Assembly (NCBI GenBank): GCA_902363045.1
Contig: CABIYX010000001.1
Location: forward strand, 263,527-276,639
DNA from: Clostridiales bacterium
GTDB taxonomy: Bacteria > Bacillota > Clostridia > Oscillospirales > Oscillospiraceae
Direction of reading: 5' to 3'
DNA length: 13,113 bases
How positions within the stretch are numbered: the first letter of the stretch is position 1; each line of letters begins with the position of its first letter. The translations under genes and the position numbers were made by a program. Below, piece by piece: positions 1 to 5,429 of the stretch. The notes beneath the pieces were generated by a model. It searched no databases, was not told the origin of the DNA, and saw nothing but the letters and a program-made list of their open reading frames with translations.

Positions 1-3
1 AAG

Positions 4-417
4 ATGTTTTTAGACAATTTATCCACCTCCATCCTCAAATTATGTGATACTCGAAGACTCAGCTATGAAGCCGCCTCGGAACGATGCGACCTCAGTTCCA
101 GGTACTTTGGCGACATTGCCAGAGGCAAGACTGCGCCCACGATCCTGACGCTGGAAAAACTCTGCGTTGGCTTTGAACTGACGCCAAATGACCTGTTGAT
201 CCCCTCGGAGGTTTGGAGGGAGATGGCCTTCCGTGAGCCGATGCCGGTTACACATATCCGCTGCTTTCGATACCTCTCTGGCGTGACAGGTTTTCCTGTT
301 TGCCCGCAATGCGGAAAGACCATGGAACGGGAGTACCAGCCCTACTGCGACCGCTGTGGGCAGTGCCTTGACTGGAACAACTTCTCTAAAGCAACGATTA
401 TTCTGCCTCAGAAGTAA
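4..417 (+). CDS. HTH (XRE/Cro-like) DNA-binding protein with C-terminal zinc ribbon
   Basis: The 137-residue protein has two parts. Residues about 8-66 resemble a Cro/C1-type helix-turn-helix domain, with the family pattern in which a recognition helix (SSRYFGDIARG) is followed by a 'TLEKLCVGFELTPNDLL' type ending. Residues 100-121 hold a zinc-ribbon pattern, C100-x2-C103 and C115-x2-C118, with a further C121. It is probably a DNA-binding regulator; its target is unknown. Base composition is visibly lower in GC than the genes that follow, and a strong terminator lies just downstream, so it looks like a separate transcription unit, possibly host DNA or a different module. The ATG at 4 is the only good start, but any ribosome site lies outside the window. 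Confidence 0.75.
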   Translation: MFLDNLSTSILKLCDTRRLSYEAASERCDLSSRYFGDIARGKTAPTILTLEKLCVGFELTPNDLLIPSEVWREMAFREPMPVTHIRCFRYLSGVTGFPVCPQCGKTMEREYQPYCDRCGQCLDWNNFSKATIILPQK

Positions 418-443
418 CGCGCACTGTTACACACCTGACTATC

Positions 444-475
444 CGGCCAGCGGCCTTTACCTGCTGGCCGTTTTT
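444..475 (+). terminator. Intrinsic terminator after the HTH/zinc-ribbon gene
   Basis: CGGCCAGC (444-451) and GCTGGCCG (463-470) form a perfect 8-bp stem with an 11-nt loop, followed directly by TTTTT (471-475). It lies 27 bases after the stop codon of the first gene. Confidence 0.85.
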
Positions 476-622
476 GGCATGGCCTTTTTCTCTCCTCAAT
501 TTTTCTTTATTTCCCTATTGACTTTTTATTTGCAGACTTCCTACCGCCCACATTTTACCACGGGCGGGGGAGGAGGACAAGAAGAAGCCCCCGGCCGGGC
601 CGGGGGAGAAAGAGAGGTTACC
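476..622 (+). promoter_or_regulatory. Leader region of the early operon with two GC-rich hairpins
   Basis: This gene-free stretch changes from T-rich (480-540) to very GC-rich (560-606). A TTGACT at 518-523 resembles a -35 box, but I see no convincing -10 box at the right distance on the plus strand. CCGCCC (544-549) can pair with GGGCGG (562-567). CCCCCGGC (588-595) and GCCGGGGG (599-606) form a perfect 8-bp stem with a 3-nt loop, ending about 5 bases before the AGAGAGG ribosome site (611-617). There is no T-run after it, so it is a 5'-leader structure rather than a terminator. On the minus strand TTGTCC (575-580), 17 bases and TAAAAT (552-557) resemble a promoter. Confidence 0.4.
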
Positions 623-964
623 ATGAGACCAAGAACCAGAAACCTGAATATCCCCAGTGACCAGGAGATCCTGGCGCTGGACAACGTCCCGGTGGAGACG
701 GCGGCCCGGTATCTGGGCAGCAGCACCGCCACCCTATACGAGGCCCTTCAGGATGAGCGGGTCCCCTTCGGCTGGGCGGTACAGCACAACTCCCACTGGT
801 CCTACAACATCAGCCCCGGGGCCCTGGTCCGCTACAAGCGGGAGGGGCTGCCCATGTACCGGCTGAAGGATGTGTCGGAGATCATCTGCGAGGACGTCAA
901 CCGGCTGATCGACCAGCGGATGTCCCTGGTGGGCAAACTGACCAGCGTACTGCTGGAGACATAA
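623..964 (+). CDS. Small MerR/excisionase-like helix-turn-helix protein
   Basis: This is a 113-residue protein. Residues about 22-53 (VPVETAARYLGSSTATLYEA, then a short basic and hydrophobic stretch ending VPFGWAV) match the helix-turn-helix pattern of excisionase and MerR-type DNA-binding proteins common in clostridial phages. The C-terminal third is helical without a recognisable motif. The frame is open upstream to 356, but ATG 623 is chosen because it follows an AGAGAGG ribosome site, and the upstream part would read through the terminator and a low-complexity leader. It is the first gene of the early operon; the next gene begins 13 bases after its stop. It may regulate excision or early transcription. 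The HTH call is moderate and the specific role unknown. Confidence 0.75.
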   Translation: MRPRTRNLNIPSDQEILALDNVPVETAARYLGSSTATLYEALQDERVPFGWAVQHNSHWSYNISPGALVRYKREGLPMYRLKDVSEIICEDVNRLIDQRMSLVGKLTSVLLET

Positions 965-977
965 GGAGGTTAACATC

Positions 978-1175
978 ATGCGCGCACTCAATTTATCTGA
1001 GGCGGCCCGGGTGACCCGGCGGCTGCTGGACCAGTACGGCCCGGCGCGGCTGCTCCGGGTGGAGGAGCTGGCCCCCGGGATTTTTAGGGGGATGCTGGCC
1101 GGAGGGGCCCAGGCTCTGGCGGTGATCCGGGAGGACGGGCAGATCGCCGTCCGGGAGGCCGAGCCGTGGGCATAA
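978..1175 (+). CDS. Hypothetical small protein
   Basis: This 65-residue protein is of no family I recognise. It has a helical, basic N-terminal part (residues 1-30) and a predicted beta-rich remainder (about residues 35-60), with no cysteines. ATG 978 follows an AAGGAGG ribosome site (963-969), the best in this region, which is the main reason to believe it is real. Its stop codon overlaps the A-run that serves as the T-tract of the minus-strand terminator at 1174-1206, so the gene ends exactly where the predicted antisense RNA ends. Confidence 0.65.
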   Translation: MRALNLSEAARVTRRLLDQYGPARLLRVEELAPGIFRGMLAGGAQALAVIREDGQIAVREAEPWA

Positions 1176-1179
1176 AAAA

Positions 1180-1206
1180 GCCCCGGGGCCTTTCGGCACC
1201 CGGGGC
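1180..1206 (-). terminator. Intrinsic terminator for minus-strand transcription
   Basis: GCCCCGGG (1180-1187) pairs with CCCGGGGC (1199-1206). An inner GCC (1188-1190) pairs with GGC (1195-1197) around a short loop, with one bulged base at 1198. Read on the minus strand the stem is followed by six T (1179-1174). Read on the plus strand there is no T-run, so it should stop leftward transcripts only. Confidence 0.75.
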
Positions 1207-1225
1207 GGTAGACAGGGAGTCTACC
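1207..1225 (+). promoter_or_regulatory. Hairpin displaying a ribosome-site-like AGGGA loop
   Basis: GGTAGAC (1207-1213) and GTCTACC (1219-1225) form a perfect 7-bp stem whose 5-nt loop is AGGGA (1214-1218). The stem ends at the base before an ATG at 1226. In the plus-strand transcript this would be a translation-control hairpin. In the minus-strand RNA it presents the complementary loop. Confidence 0.55.
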
Positions 1226-1291
1226 ATGAGAACAAATGTATTATACCATGGGAACGTGTGTTTGACAAGGGGGAATTTGCATGATCCCTGA
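1226..1291 (+). CDS. Candidate 21-residue leader peptide
   Basis: ATG 1226 opens a 21-codon frame (starting MRTNVLYHGN, ending GNLHDP) that stops at TGA 1289-1291, overlapping the first codons of the next gene (start 1281). Its only possible ribosome site, AGGGAG (1214-1219), lies in and beside the loop of the 1207-1225 hairpin. The overlap would let ribosomes finishing the leader restart on the downstream gene. A leader peptide translationally coupled to a replication gene and faced by an antisense RNA is a known copy-control design in plasmids such as R1 and ColIb-P9. No similarity to a known leader is claimed, and the frame could be chance. Confidence 0.35.
   Translation: MRTNVLYHGNVCLTRGNLHDP
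1240..1268 (-). promoter_or_regulatory. Strong minus-strand sigma-A-type promoter
   Basis: On the minus strand TTGTCA (1268-1263, five of six to TTGACA) is followed by exactly 17 bases and a perfect TATAAT (1245-1240). A TGG directly before the -10 box gives an extended -10. This is the best promoter match in the window. The predicted start is about 1233. Confidence 0.7.
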
Positions 1292-1583
1292 AAATTTAAA
1301 AGAAAGCTGGCAGAAGGTGTTGGCCCGCTGTGAACTGCTGTTCCTGGCCGATAACGGCGGAGGCTATCCGGACTGTCTGGCCGGGCTGTCTCCAGAGGAG
1401 CAGGCGCGCACCCTGCGCAGCCTGGGGTTCCGGGTCCGGGAGTATTACCAGATGCCCATTGACCTGACCCGGCCGGAGGCTCCGGACAACCTGGAGCCCT
1501 GGATCCACCTGACCAACGGAGTGGGCGTGAGCCTGGACCACGGATTTGTCTCCCGGGCGGGGAGGGTGAAATTGTATGGGTGA
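1281..1583 (+). CDS. Hypothetical protein ahead of the replication initiator
   Basis: This 100-residue protein is of no family I recognise. The first 65 residues look helical and mixed-charge, with 'LSPEEQARTLRSLGFRVREYY' type segments. The C-terminal part is short and glycine-rich. ATG 1281 follows AAGGGGG (1267-1273) at good spacing. The stop overlaps the start of the replication initiator by 8 bases, so translation of the two is probably coupled. That makes this gene the link between the antisense RNA/leader region and the replication genes. A role in controlling initiation is an inference from position only. Confidence 0.7.
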   Translation: MIPENLKESWQKVLARCELLFLADNGGGYPDCLAGLSPEEQARTLRSLGFRVREYYQMPIDLTRPEAPDNLEPWIHLTNGVGVSLDHGFVSRAGRVKLYG

Positions 1584-2337
1584 GGGAACGGTACAGTTCC
1601 GCCGGAAAAAAGCATTTGCCACCCTGTACCGGGAGGTGGCCCAGGACGAGCGCCTGAGCCTGGAGAGCCGAGGGCTGCTGGTCCTCATGGCCTCCCTGCC
1701 AGAGGACTGGGAGTACAGCGTCTCCGGCCTGGCCAAGAAGGCGGGCTGTGGGAAGGACAAGCTCCGCCGGATCCTGGGGGAGCTGGAGCAGGTGGGCTAT
1801 TTGGCCAGGGAGCAGAGCCACGGGAGCAACGGAAAATTCGGCGGAAATATCTACATCATACAGGACGACGCGCCACCGTTGTCCGGGAAACCCGACAACG
1901 GTCAAACCCGTCAACGGGAAACACCGCCGACGGGTTTCCCGACACAAAATAAGAATATCTTAACAGTAGAAGATAAGAAAAAGCCCCCTAAAGCCCCCCC
2001 AGGGGGCAGGCGAGGGAGTAAATACGATCTGGCGGAGGATGCCAAGCCGGTACTCCAGGCCTACGTCGGGGAGGACGGGGAGCTGCACCGGGCGCTGGCT
2101 GACCTCATCGAGATCCGGGTAGCCAAGAAGGCAATCAACTCCAAGCGGGCGATCGTATCCCTCCTGCGGGAGCTGGACCGGCTCAGCGAGGGCCGCCGGG
2201 AGGACAAGCTGCTGCTGATCCGCCAGTCGGTGACCAACAGCTGGAAGTCTGTCTTCCCCCTGCGGCAGGGCGGCGGCCGGCGGTCGGAGCCCTCCCAGCC
2301 CACCCTGGTGGCCCGGGAGGAGGTGGCCACATGGTAG
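1576..2337 (+). CDS. Winged-helix replication initiator / replisome organizer (DnaD-like)
   Basis: This 253-residue protein has an N-terminal winged-helix domain (about residues 8-97). It contains the family pattern of phage and plasmid initiators, including the SLESRGLLVLMASLPEDWEY type segment and a recognition region around GLAKKAGCGKDKLRRILGEL. A low-complexity linker (residues 98-148) separates it from a C-terminal helical domain (about 150-230) with RVAKKAINSKRAI and VTNSWKSVFP, resembling the DnaD-type ends of such proteins. Proteins of this kind bind the origin and help load DnaB, whose gene follows with a 7-base overlap. The DNA encoding the linker carries four 16-bp iterons and an AT-rich tract, so the origin probably lies inside this gene, as in lambda O and SPP1 gp38. 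GGGAGGG at 1560-1566 supports the ATG at 1576. Confidence 0.85.
   Translation: MGEGTVQFRRKKAFATLYREVAQDERLSLESRGLLVLMASLPEDWEYSVSGLAKKAGCGKDKLRRILGELEQVGYLAREQSHGSNGKFGGNIYIIQDDAPPLSGKPDNGQTRQRETPPTGFPTQNKNILTVEDKKKPPKAPPGGRRGSKYDLAEDAKPVLQAYVGEDGELHRALADLIEIRVAKKAINSKRAIVSLLRELDRLSEGRREDKLLLIRQSVTNSWKSVFPLRQGGGRRSEPSQPTLVAREEVATW
1875..1938 (+). repeat. Four degenerate 16-bp iterons inside the initiator gene
   Basis: Units begin at 1875, 1891, 1907 and 1923, each 16 bp, sharing the core (A/C)CCGnCnACGG. The best pair is 1891 (CCCGACAACGGTCAAA) and 1907 (CCCGTCAACGGGAAAC). Inverted symmetry is overlaid: 1875-1887 mirrors 1891-1902 with one bulge, and AAACCCGTC (1904-1912) mirrors GACGGGTTT (1929-1937) perfectly. 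Such tandem units are typical binding sites for an initiator. Confidence 0.65.
1875..1982 (+). other. Candidate origin of replication
   Basis: The iterons (1875-1938) run directly into a ~40-bp A/T-rich tract (1942-1982), rare in this GC-rich window. This suits a DNA-unwinding element. Iterons plus an AT-rich region between the two domains of the initiator gene match the layout of the lambda O gene and of SPP1 gene 38. The location is inferred from pattern, not from homology. Confidence 0.6.
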
Positions 2338-3698
2338 CGCGGGAGGAGGACAAGCTCTCCGCCCAGGTGGCGGTGCTGGGCTCACTGCTCATTGACGACA
2401 GGCTGGTGGGGCAGGCCCTGGAGCGGATCCGCCCGGAGGACTTCCTGACCCCCAAGTGCCGCATGGTGTTTCAGGCGATCCGGGCGCTGTTTGCCGAGGG
2501 CAAGCCCACCGATGCGGTGACCGTCCGGAGCAAGCTGGGGGGCCGGGAGGATGACGGGTGGACCCAGTACCTGATGGAGCTCATGGAGCTCACCCCCACG
2601 GCGTCCAACATCTGGGAGTATGCCTCTCTCATGCGGGAGCAGGCGCGGATGTCCAAAGTGGCCGAGCTGGGCGGCCTGCTCCAGGTGACCCAAGATATGG
2701 ACAAGGCCCGGGGCTACATTGCCCAGCTCAACGAGCTGCTGGTGGACCGCCGGGGCGTCCAGCGCATGGACATGGCCCAGATGCTCCTGGCCTTTTCCGA
2801 GCGGCACAGCGGGACGCCGGTGGATTACATGACCTGGGGCCTGCCCAAGCTGGACGCGGGTACATACACCGAGATGGGGGACATGGTGGTGCTGGGGGGC
2901 TACCCCTCCGCGGGCAAGACCGCCCTGGCGGTGTCCATGGCCTACCACCAGGCCAGGACGCACCGGGTGGGATTTTACAGCCTGGAGACCAACCAGTACA
3001 AGCTGGCCGACCGCCTGATCGCCAACCTGGCGGGGATCGAGATGCCCACCATCAAGCGCAATGAGATCTCGGAGGAGGAGTGGGGCCGCTTTGCCGCCTG
3101 CTCCGACCGGATCCGGACCCACCAGCTGGAGCTGATCGAGGCCAGCGGCATGAGCGTCCAGGACATCCAGGCGGACGCCCTGGCCCGGCGGTACGAGATC
3201 GTGTACATCGACTATCTCCAGCTGGTGGAGCCGGAGACCCGGAAAACCAACCGCACGGAGCAGGTGTCCGGCATCAGCCGGGGCCTCCAGCAGCTGGCCC
3301 ACGGGCATGGGATGCTGGTGGTGGCCCTGTCTCAGCTCTCCCGGGCGGACAAGGCCGGGGAGGACAAGCTGGTGGAGCCCACCATGTCCGACCTGAGAGA
3401 GTCCGGGCAGATCGAGCAGGACGCGGATGCCATCCTGCTGCTCTACCTGGAGGAGCCCGGCAGGCCGGACAAGAGCCGCCGGGTGCTGAAGGTGGCCAAA
3501 AACAAGGAGGGCACCCGGGGGAGGATCTATCTGGTCTTTGACGGCCAGTACCAGCGCTTCCGGGAGAGCGCGCTGGAGGAGCCCGCCCCGGCGGCGAAGC
3601 GGCAGACCTACAAGCGGCCGCCAAAGGCTCAGATGGACTTTTTTGACTTGCCGGACGTGCCGGTCCCATTTGAACAAAAAACGGAGGAATTACCATGA
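2331..3698 (+). CDS. dnaB: Replicative DNA helicase, DnaB family
   Basis: This 455-residue protein is full length for DnaB. The N-terminal domain (about 7-105) begins with the family signature 'AQVAVLGSLLIDDRLVGQ' and 'EDFLTPKCRMVFQAI'. The RecA-like motor domain (about 165-410) carries Walker A GGYPSAGKT (189-197), the YSLET segment (216-220), Walker B IVYIDYLQL (290-298), a SDLRESGQIEQDAD motif (353-366) and the arginine-finger region KNKEGTRGR (390-398). It would unwind DNA at the fork as a hexamer loaded by the initiator encoded just upstream. The C-terminal tail is unusual: QMDFF (434-438) resembles the beta-clamp-binding motif and sits in an acidic, proline-rich end. The gene overlaps the initiator by 7 bases and parA by 4. 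Confidence 0.95.
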   Translation: MVAREEDKLSAQVAVLGSLLIDDRLVGQALERIRPEDFLTPKCRMVFQAIRALFAEGKPTDAVTVRSKLGGREDDGWTQYLMELMELTPTASNIWEYASLMREQARMSKVAELGGLLQVTQDMDKARGYIAQLNELLVDRRGVQRMDMAQMLLAFSERHSGTPVDYMTWGLPKLDAGTYTEMGDMVVLGGYPSAGKTALAVSMAYHQARTHRVGFYSLETNQYKLADRLIANLAGIEMPTIKRNEISEEEWGRFAACSDRIRTHQLELIEASGMSVQDIQADALARRYEIVYIDYLQLVEPETRKTNRTEQVSGISRGLQQLAHGHGMLVVALSQLSRADKAGEDKLVEPTMSDLRESGQIEQDADAILLLYLEEPGRPDKSRRVLKVAKNKEGTRGRIYLVFDGQYQRFRESALEEPAPAAKRQTYKRPPKAQMDFFDLPDVPVPFEQKTEELP

Positions 3699-4486
3699 GA
3701 ACATTTGCAATCGTCAACCGCAAGGGCGGGGTGGGCAAGACCACCACCGCCGTGGAACTGGCCTTCATCCTGGCCACCAGCTGCAAGCAGCGCGTCCTGT
3801 TTATCGACGCCGACAGCCAGGGCAACGCCACCAGCATGATGCTGGCCTCCGGCCAGGATCCCAGCGGGGCCGGGCTGGCCGCCGCGCTGGAGTATCCCAT
3901 CGAATACTATCCGGACATCATTTGGCGCACGGACTATGAGGGGCTGGACATCATCCCTGCCGGGGAGGATCTGGCGGACTATGAGCTCTCCCGCCTGCTG
4001 CTGGGTGAGAAGCCGAACTTTGATCGGATGCGGCGCCTGATGGAAGCAATCAAAGAGGACAACGTCTATGACTCGGTGGTGATCGACTGCCCGCCCTACT
4101 ACTCCATCAGCTGCCTGTCCACTATCGCTGTCAGTGACAGCATCATTATCCCCGCCGGGATCGACGCCTATTCCACCACGGGGATGGCTGGGCTGGTCCG
4201 GCAGATCGACAACATCCGCCAGGCCTGCCCCCAGATCCGGGTGGCCGGGGTGCTGGTGACCCAGTGGCGGCGGTCCAGCATCGGCGAGGACGCGGTCCAG
4301 ACCCTCCGGGAGGAGAGCCCGGTCCCCATCTTCCGGACGGTGATCCGCCGCACGGACAAGGTAGTGGAATCCAGCTGGTCCCGTGAGCCGGTGGGGGCGC
4401 TGTCCCCCTTCAGCGCGGCCAGCCGGGATTACCGGACTTGGGTGGCGGAGCTGCTGGGGCGAGAGGGGGTGGCCAACAATGCTTGA
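3695..4486 (+). CDS. parA: ParA/Soj-family partition ATPase
   Basis: This 263-residue protein has all ParA hallmarks: the deviant Walker A KGGVGKTTTA (10-19), the Walker A' segment VLFIDADSQGNAT (34-46) and Walker B YDSVVIDCPP (125-134). ParA proteins bind DNA as ATP dimers and move plasmid or chromosome cargo together with a ParB-type partner. GGAGG (3683-3687) supports ATG 3695, which overlaps the helicase stop as ATGA. The next gene overlaps by 8 bases and encodes a DUF3102 coiled-coil protein, a possible partner. The pair suggests stable low-copy maintenance, as in phage-plasmids. A role other than partition cannot be excluded, because phages also carry lone ParA genes. Confidence 0.9.
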   Translation: MRTFAIVNRKGGVGKTTTAVELAFILATSCKQRVLFIDADSQGNATSMMLASGQDPSGAGLAAALEYPIEYYPDIIWRTDYEGLDIIPAGEDLADYELSRLLLGEKPNFDRMRRLMEAIKEDNVYDSVVIDCPPYYSISCLSTIAVSDSIIIPAGIDAYSTTGMAGLVRQIDNIRQACPQIRVAGVLVTQWRRSSIGEDAVQTLREESPVPIFRTVIRRTDKVVESSWSREPVGALSPFSAASRDYRTWVAELLGREGVANNA

Positions 4487-5429
4487 TCTGTCCGGAGTGC
4501 TGGCCCCCAAGGAGGGGCGCGACATCGAGGTCATCACCCAGGAGATCCTGGACGCCAAGCGCCGGGGCGGGGAGGCCATCCTCACCATCGGCCGGTGCCT
4601 GACCGAGGCCAAGCAGGCCATCCCCCACGGGGAGTGGCTTCCTTGGCTCAATGAGCGGGTGGAGTTTTCCGAGCGGACGGCGCAAAAGTTTATGAGGCTT
4701 GCGCGGGAATGGTCAAATCCGTCCACGTTGGCGGATTTGGGAGCCTCCAAAGCATTGATGCTCTTAGCTTTGCCCGAGCCTGAGCGGGACCAATTTGTGG
4801 AGGATCACAATGTCATCGACATGAGCGCCCGCCAGCTGGAGCAGGCCATCAAGGATCGGGACGAGGCCCGTAAGGCCGCCGAGGCCGCCAAAGCCGACGC
4901 TTCCGCCGCCGAGCAGGCCCGGGCCAAGATGGCCGAGGATATGGCCCTGCTCAACGCCCGCCTGTCCGGGGCCCAGGAGGACCGGGAGCAGGCCGCCCAG
5001 GCCGTGGCCAAGCTGGAAGCGGAGCTGGCCGAACTGAAGGAGAAGCCGGTGGAGGTGGCCGTGGAGACCGTGGTGGACCCGGAGGCCATTGAGAAGGCAC
5101 GGGCGGAGGCCGTGGCCGGGATGCAGGAAAAGCTGGACAAGGCCCGGGAGGCCAAAAAGCGGGCCGAGGACAAGCAGAAAATCGCCGAGGAGGCCCTGGA
5201 GCAGGTCCGGCTCCAGCTGGAGGAGCAGGCCAAAGAGGAGAAAAAGGCCGCCCTGGGGGCGGACAAGGATCTGGCCCAGTTTGAGTTGCTGTTTGCCCAG
5301 ACCCAGGAGACGGTGAACAAGATGCGGGGCATCCTCCTCAAGGTCCGTGGCCGGGACAGGGCCGCCGCCGGGAAGCTGGCTAAGGCCGTCCTGGCCCTGG
5401 CCGAGGCGGTGAGGAGGTGCGCGGAATGA
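4479..5429 (+). CDS. DUF3102-type coiled-coil protein, possible ParB-like partner
   Basis: This 316-residue protein has a globular N-terminal domain (about 10-110). It includes a DUF3102-like pattern (GEAILTIGRCLTEAKQAIPH, then HGEWLPWLNE) and a helix-turn-helix-like stretch, EFSERTAQKFMRLARE. Residues about 112-265 are an almost continuous Ala/Glu/Lys-rich coiled coil, and the last 50 residues are helical and basic. ATG 4479 is chosen over the upstream ATG 4383, because the extension would overlap parA by over 100 bases. The position directly after parA and the HTH plus coiled-coil build suggest a centromere-binding or KfrA-like function. That is an inference. A short segment (about 4680-4815) has visibly lower GC than its surroundings, hinting at mosaic ancestry. 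Confidence 0.8.
   Translation: MLDLSGVLAPKEGRDIEVITQEILDAKRRGGEAILTIGRCLTEAKQAIPHGEWLPWLNERVEFSERTAQKFMRLAREWSNPSTLADLGASKALMLLALPEPERDQFVEDHNVIDMSARQLEQAIKDRDEARKAAEAAKADASAAEQARAKMAEDMALLNARLSGAQEDREQAAQAVAKLEAELAELKEKPVEVAVETVVDPEAIEKARAEAVAGMQEKLDKAREAKKRAEDKQKIAEEALEQVRLQLEEQAKEEKKAALGADKDLAQFELLFAQTQETVNKMRGILLKVRGRDRAAAGKLAKAVLALAEAVRRCAE

Larger units (their letters stand above)
1174..1233 (-). ncRNA. Predicted ~60-nt antisense small RNA
   Basis: A strong minus-strand promoter (1240-1268) and a strong minus-strand intrinsic terminator (1174-1206) lie only 33 bases apart. Together they predict an RNA from about 1233 down to about 1174. It would have two hairpins. The first is GGTAGAC/GTCTACC (1219-1225 with 1207-1213) with the loop UCCCU. 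The second is the terminator stem with a UUUUUU tail. No reading frame of useful length fits in it. It lies directly upstream of and antisense to the leader of the replication genes. The UCCCU loop is the exact complement of the AGGGA loop on the plus strand, the likely ribosome site of the leader ORF at 1226. Counter-transcribed RNAs that control replication genes in plasmids have this arrangement. The RNA itself is inferred, not observed. Confidence 0.6.

Noticed and set aside
356..622. N-terminal extension of the MerR/excisionase-like gene to ATG 356
   Set aside because: It would read back through the terminator hairpin and leader into the first gene. ATG 623 has a proper ribosome site and a natural N-terminus.
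1262..1267. Perfect TTGACA on the plus strand as a -35 box
   Set aside because: The corresponding -10 position falls inside the gene starting at 1281 and reads TCCCTG-like sequence. The overlapping minus-strand TTGTCA with 17 bases and TATAAT is far better.
1875..1938. Tandem repeats considered as a CRISPR array
   Set aside because: The units are contiguous 16-mers without spacers, lie inside a coding gene and adjoin an AT-rich tract. They fit initiator iterons.
1983..2007. GCCCCC...GGGGGC inverted repeat considered as a terminator
   Set aside because: It lies inside the initiator coding sequence, has no T-run after it, and encodes a Pro/Gly-rich linker. It may be part of the origin region but is not a terminator.
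2382..3677. Long minus-strand open frame (431 codons) opposite the helicase gene
   Set aside because: It mirrors the codon structure of dnaB in GC-rich DNA and is rich in His/Leu/Gly/Pro with no motif or ribosome site. It is a shadow frame.
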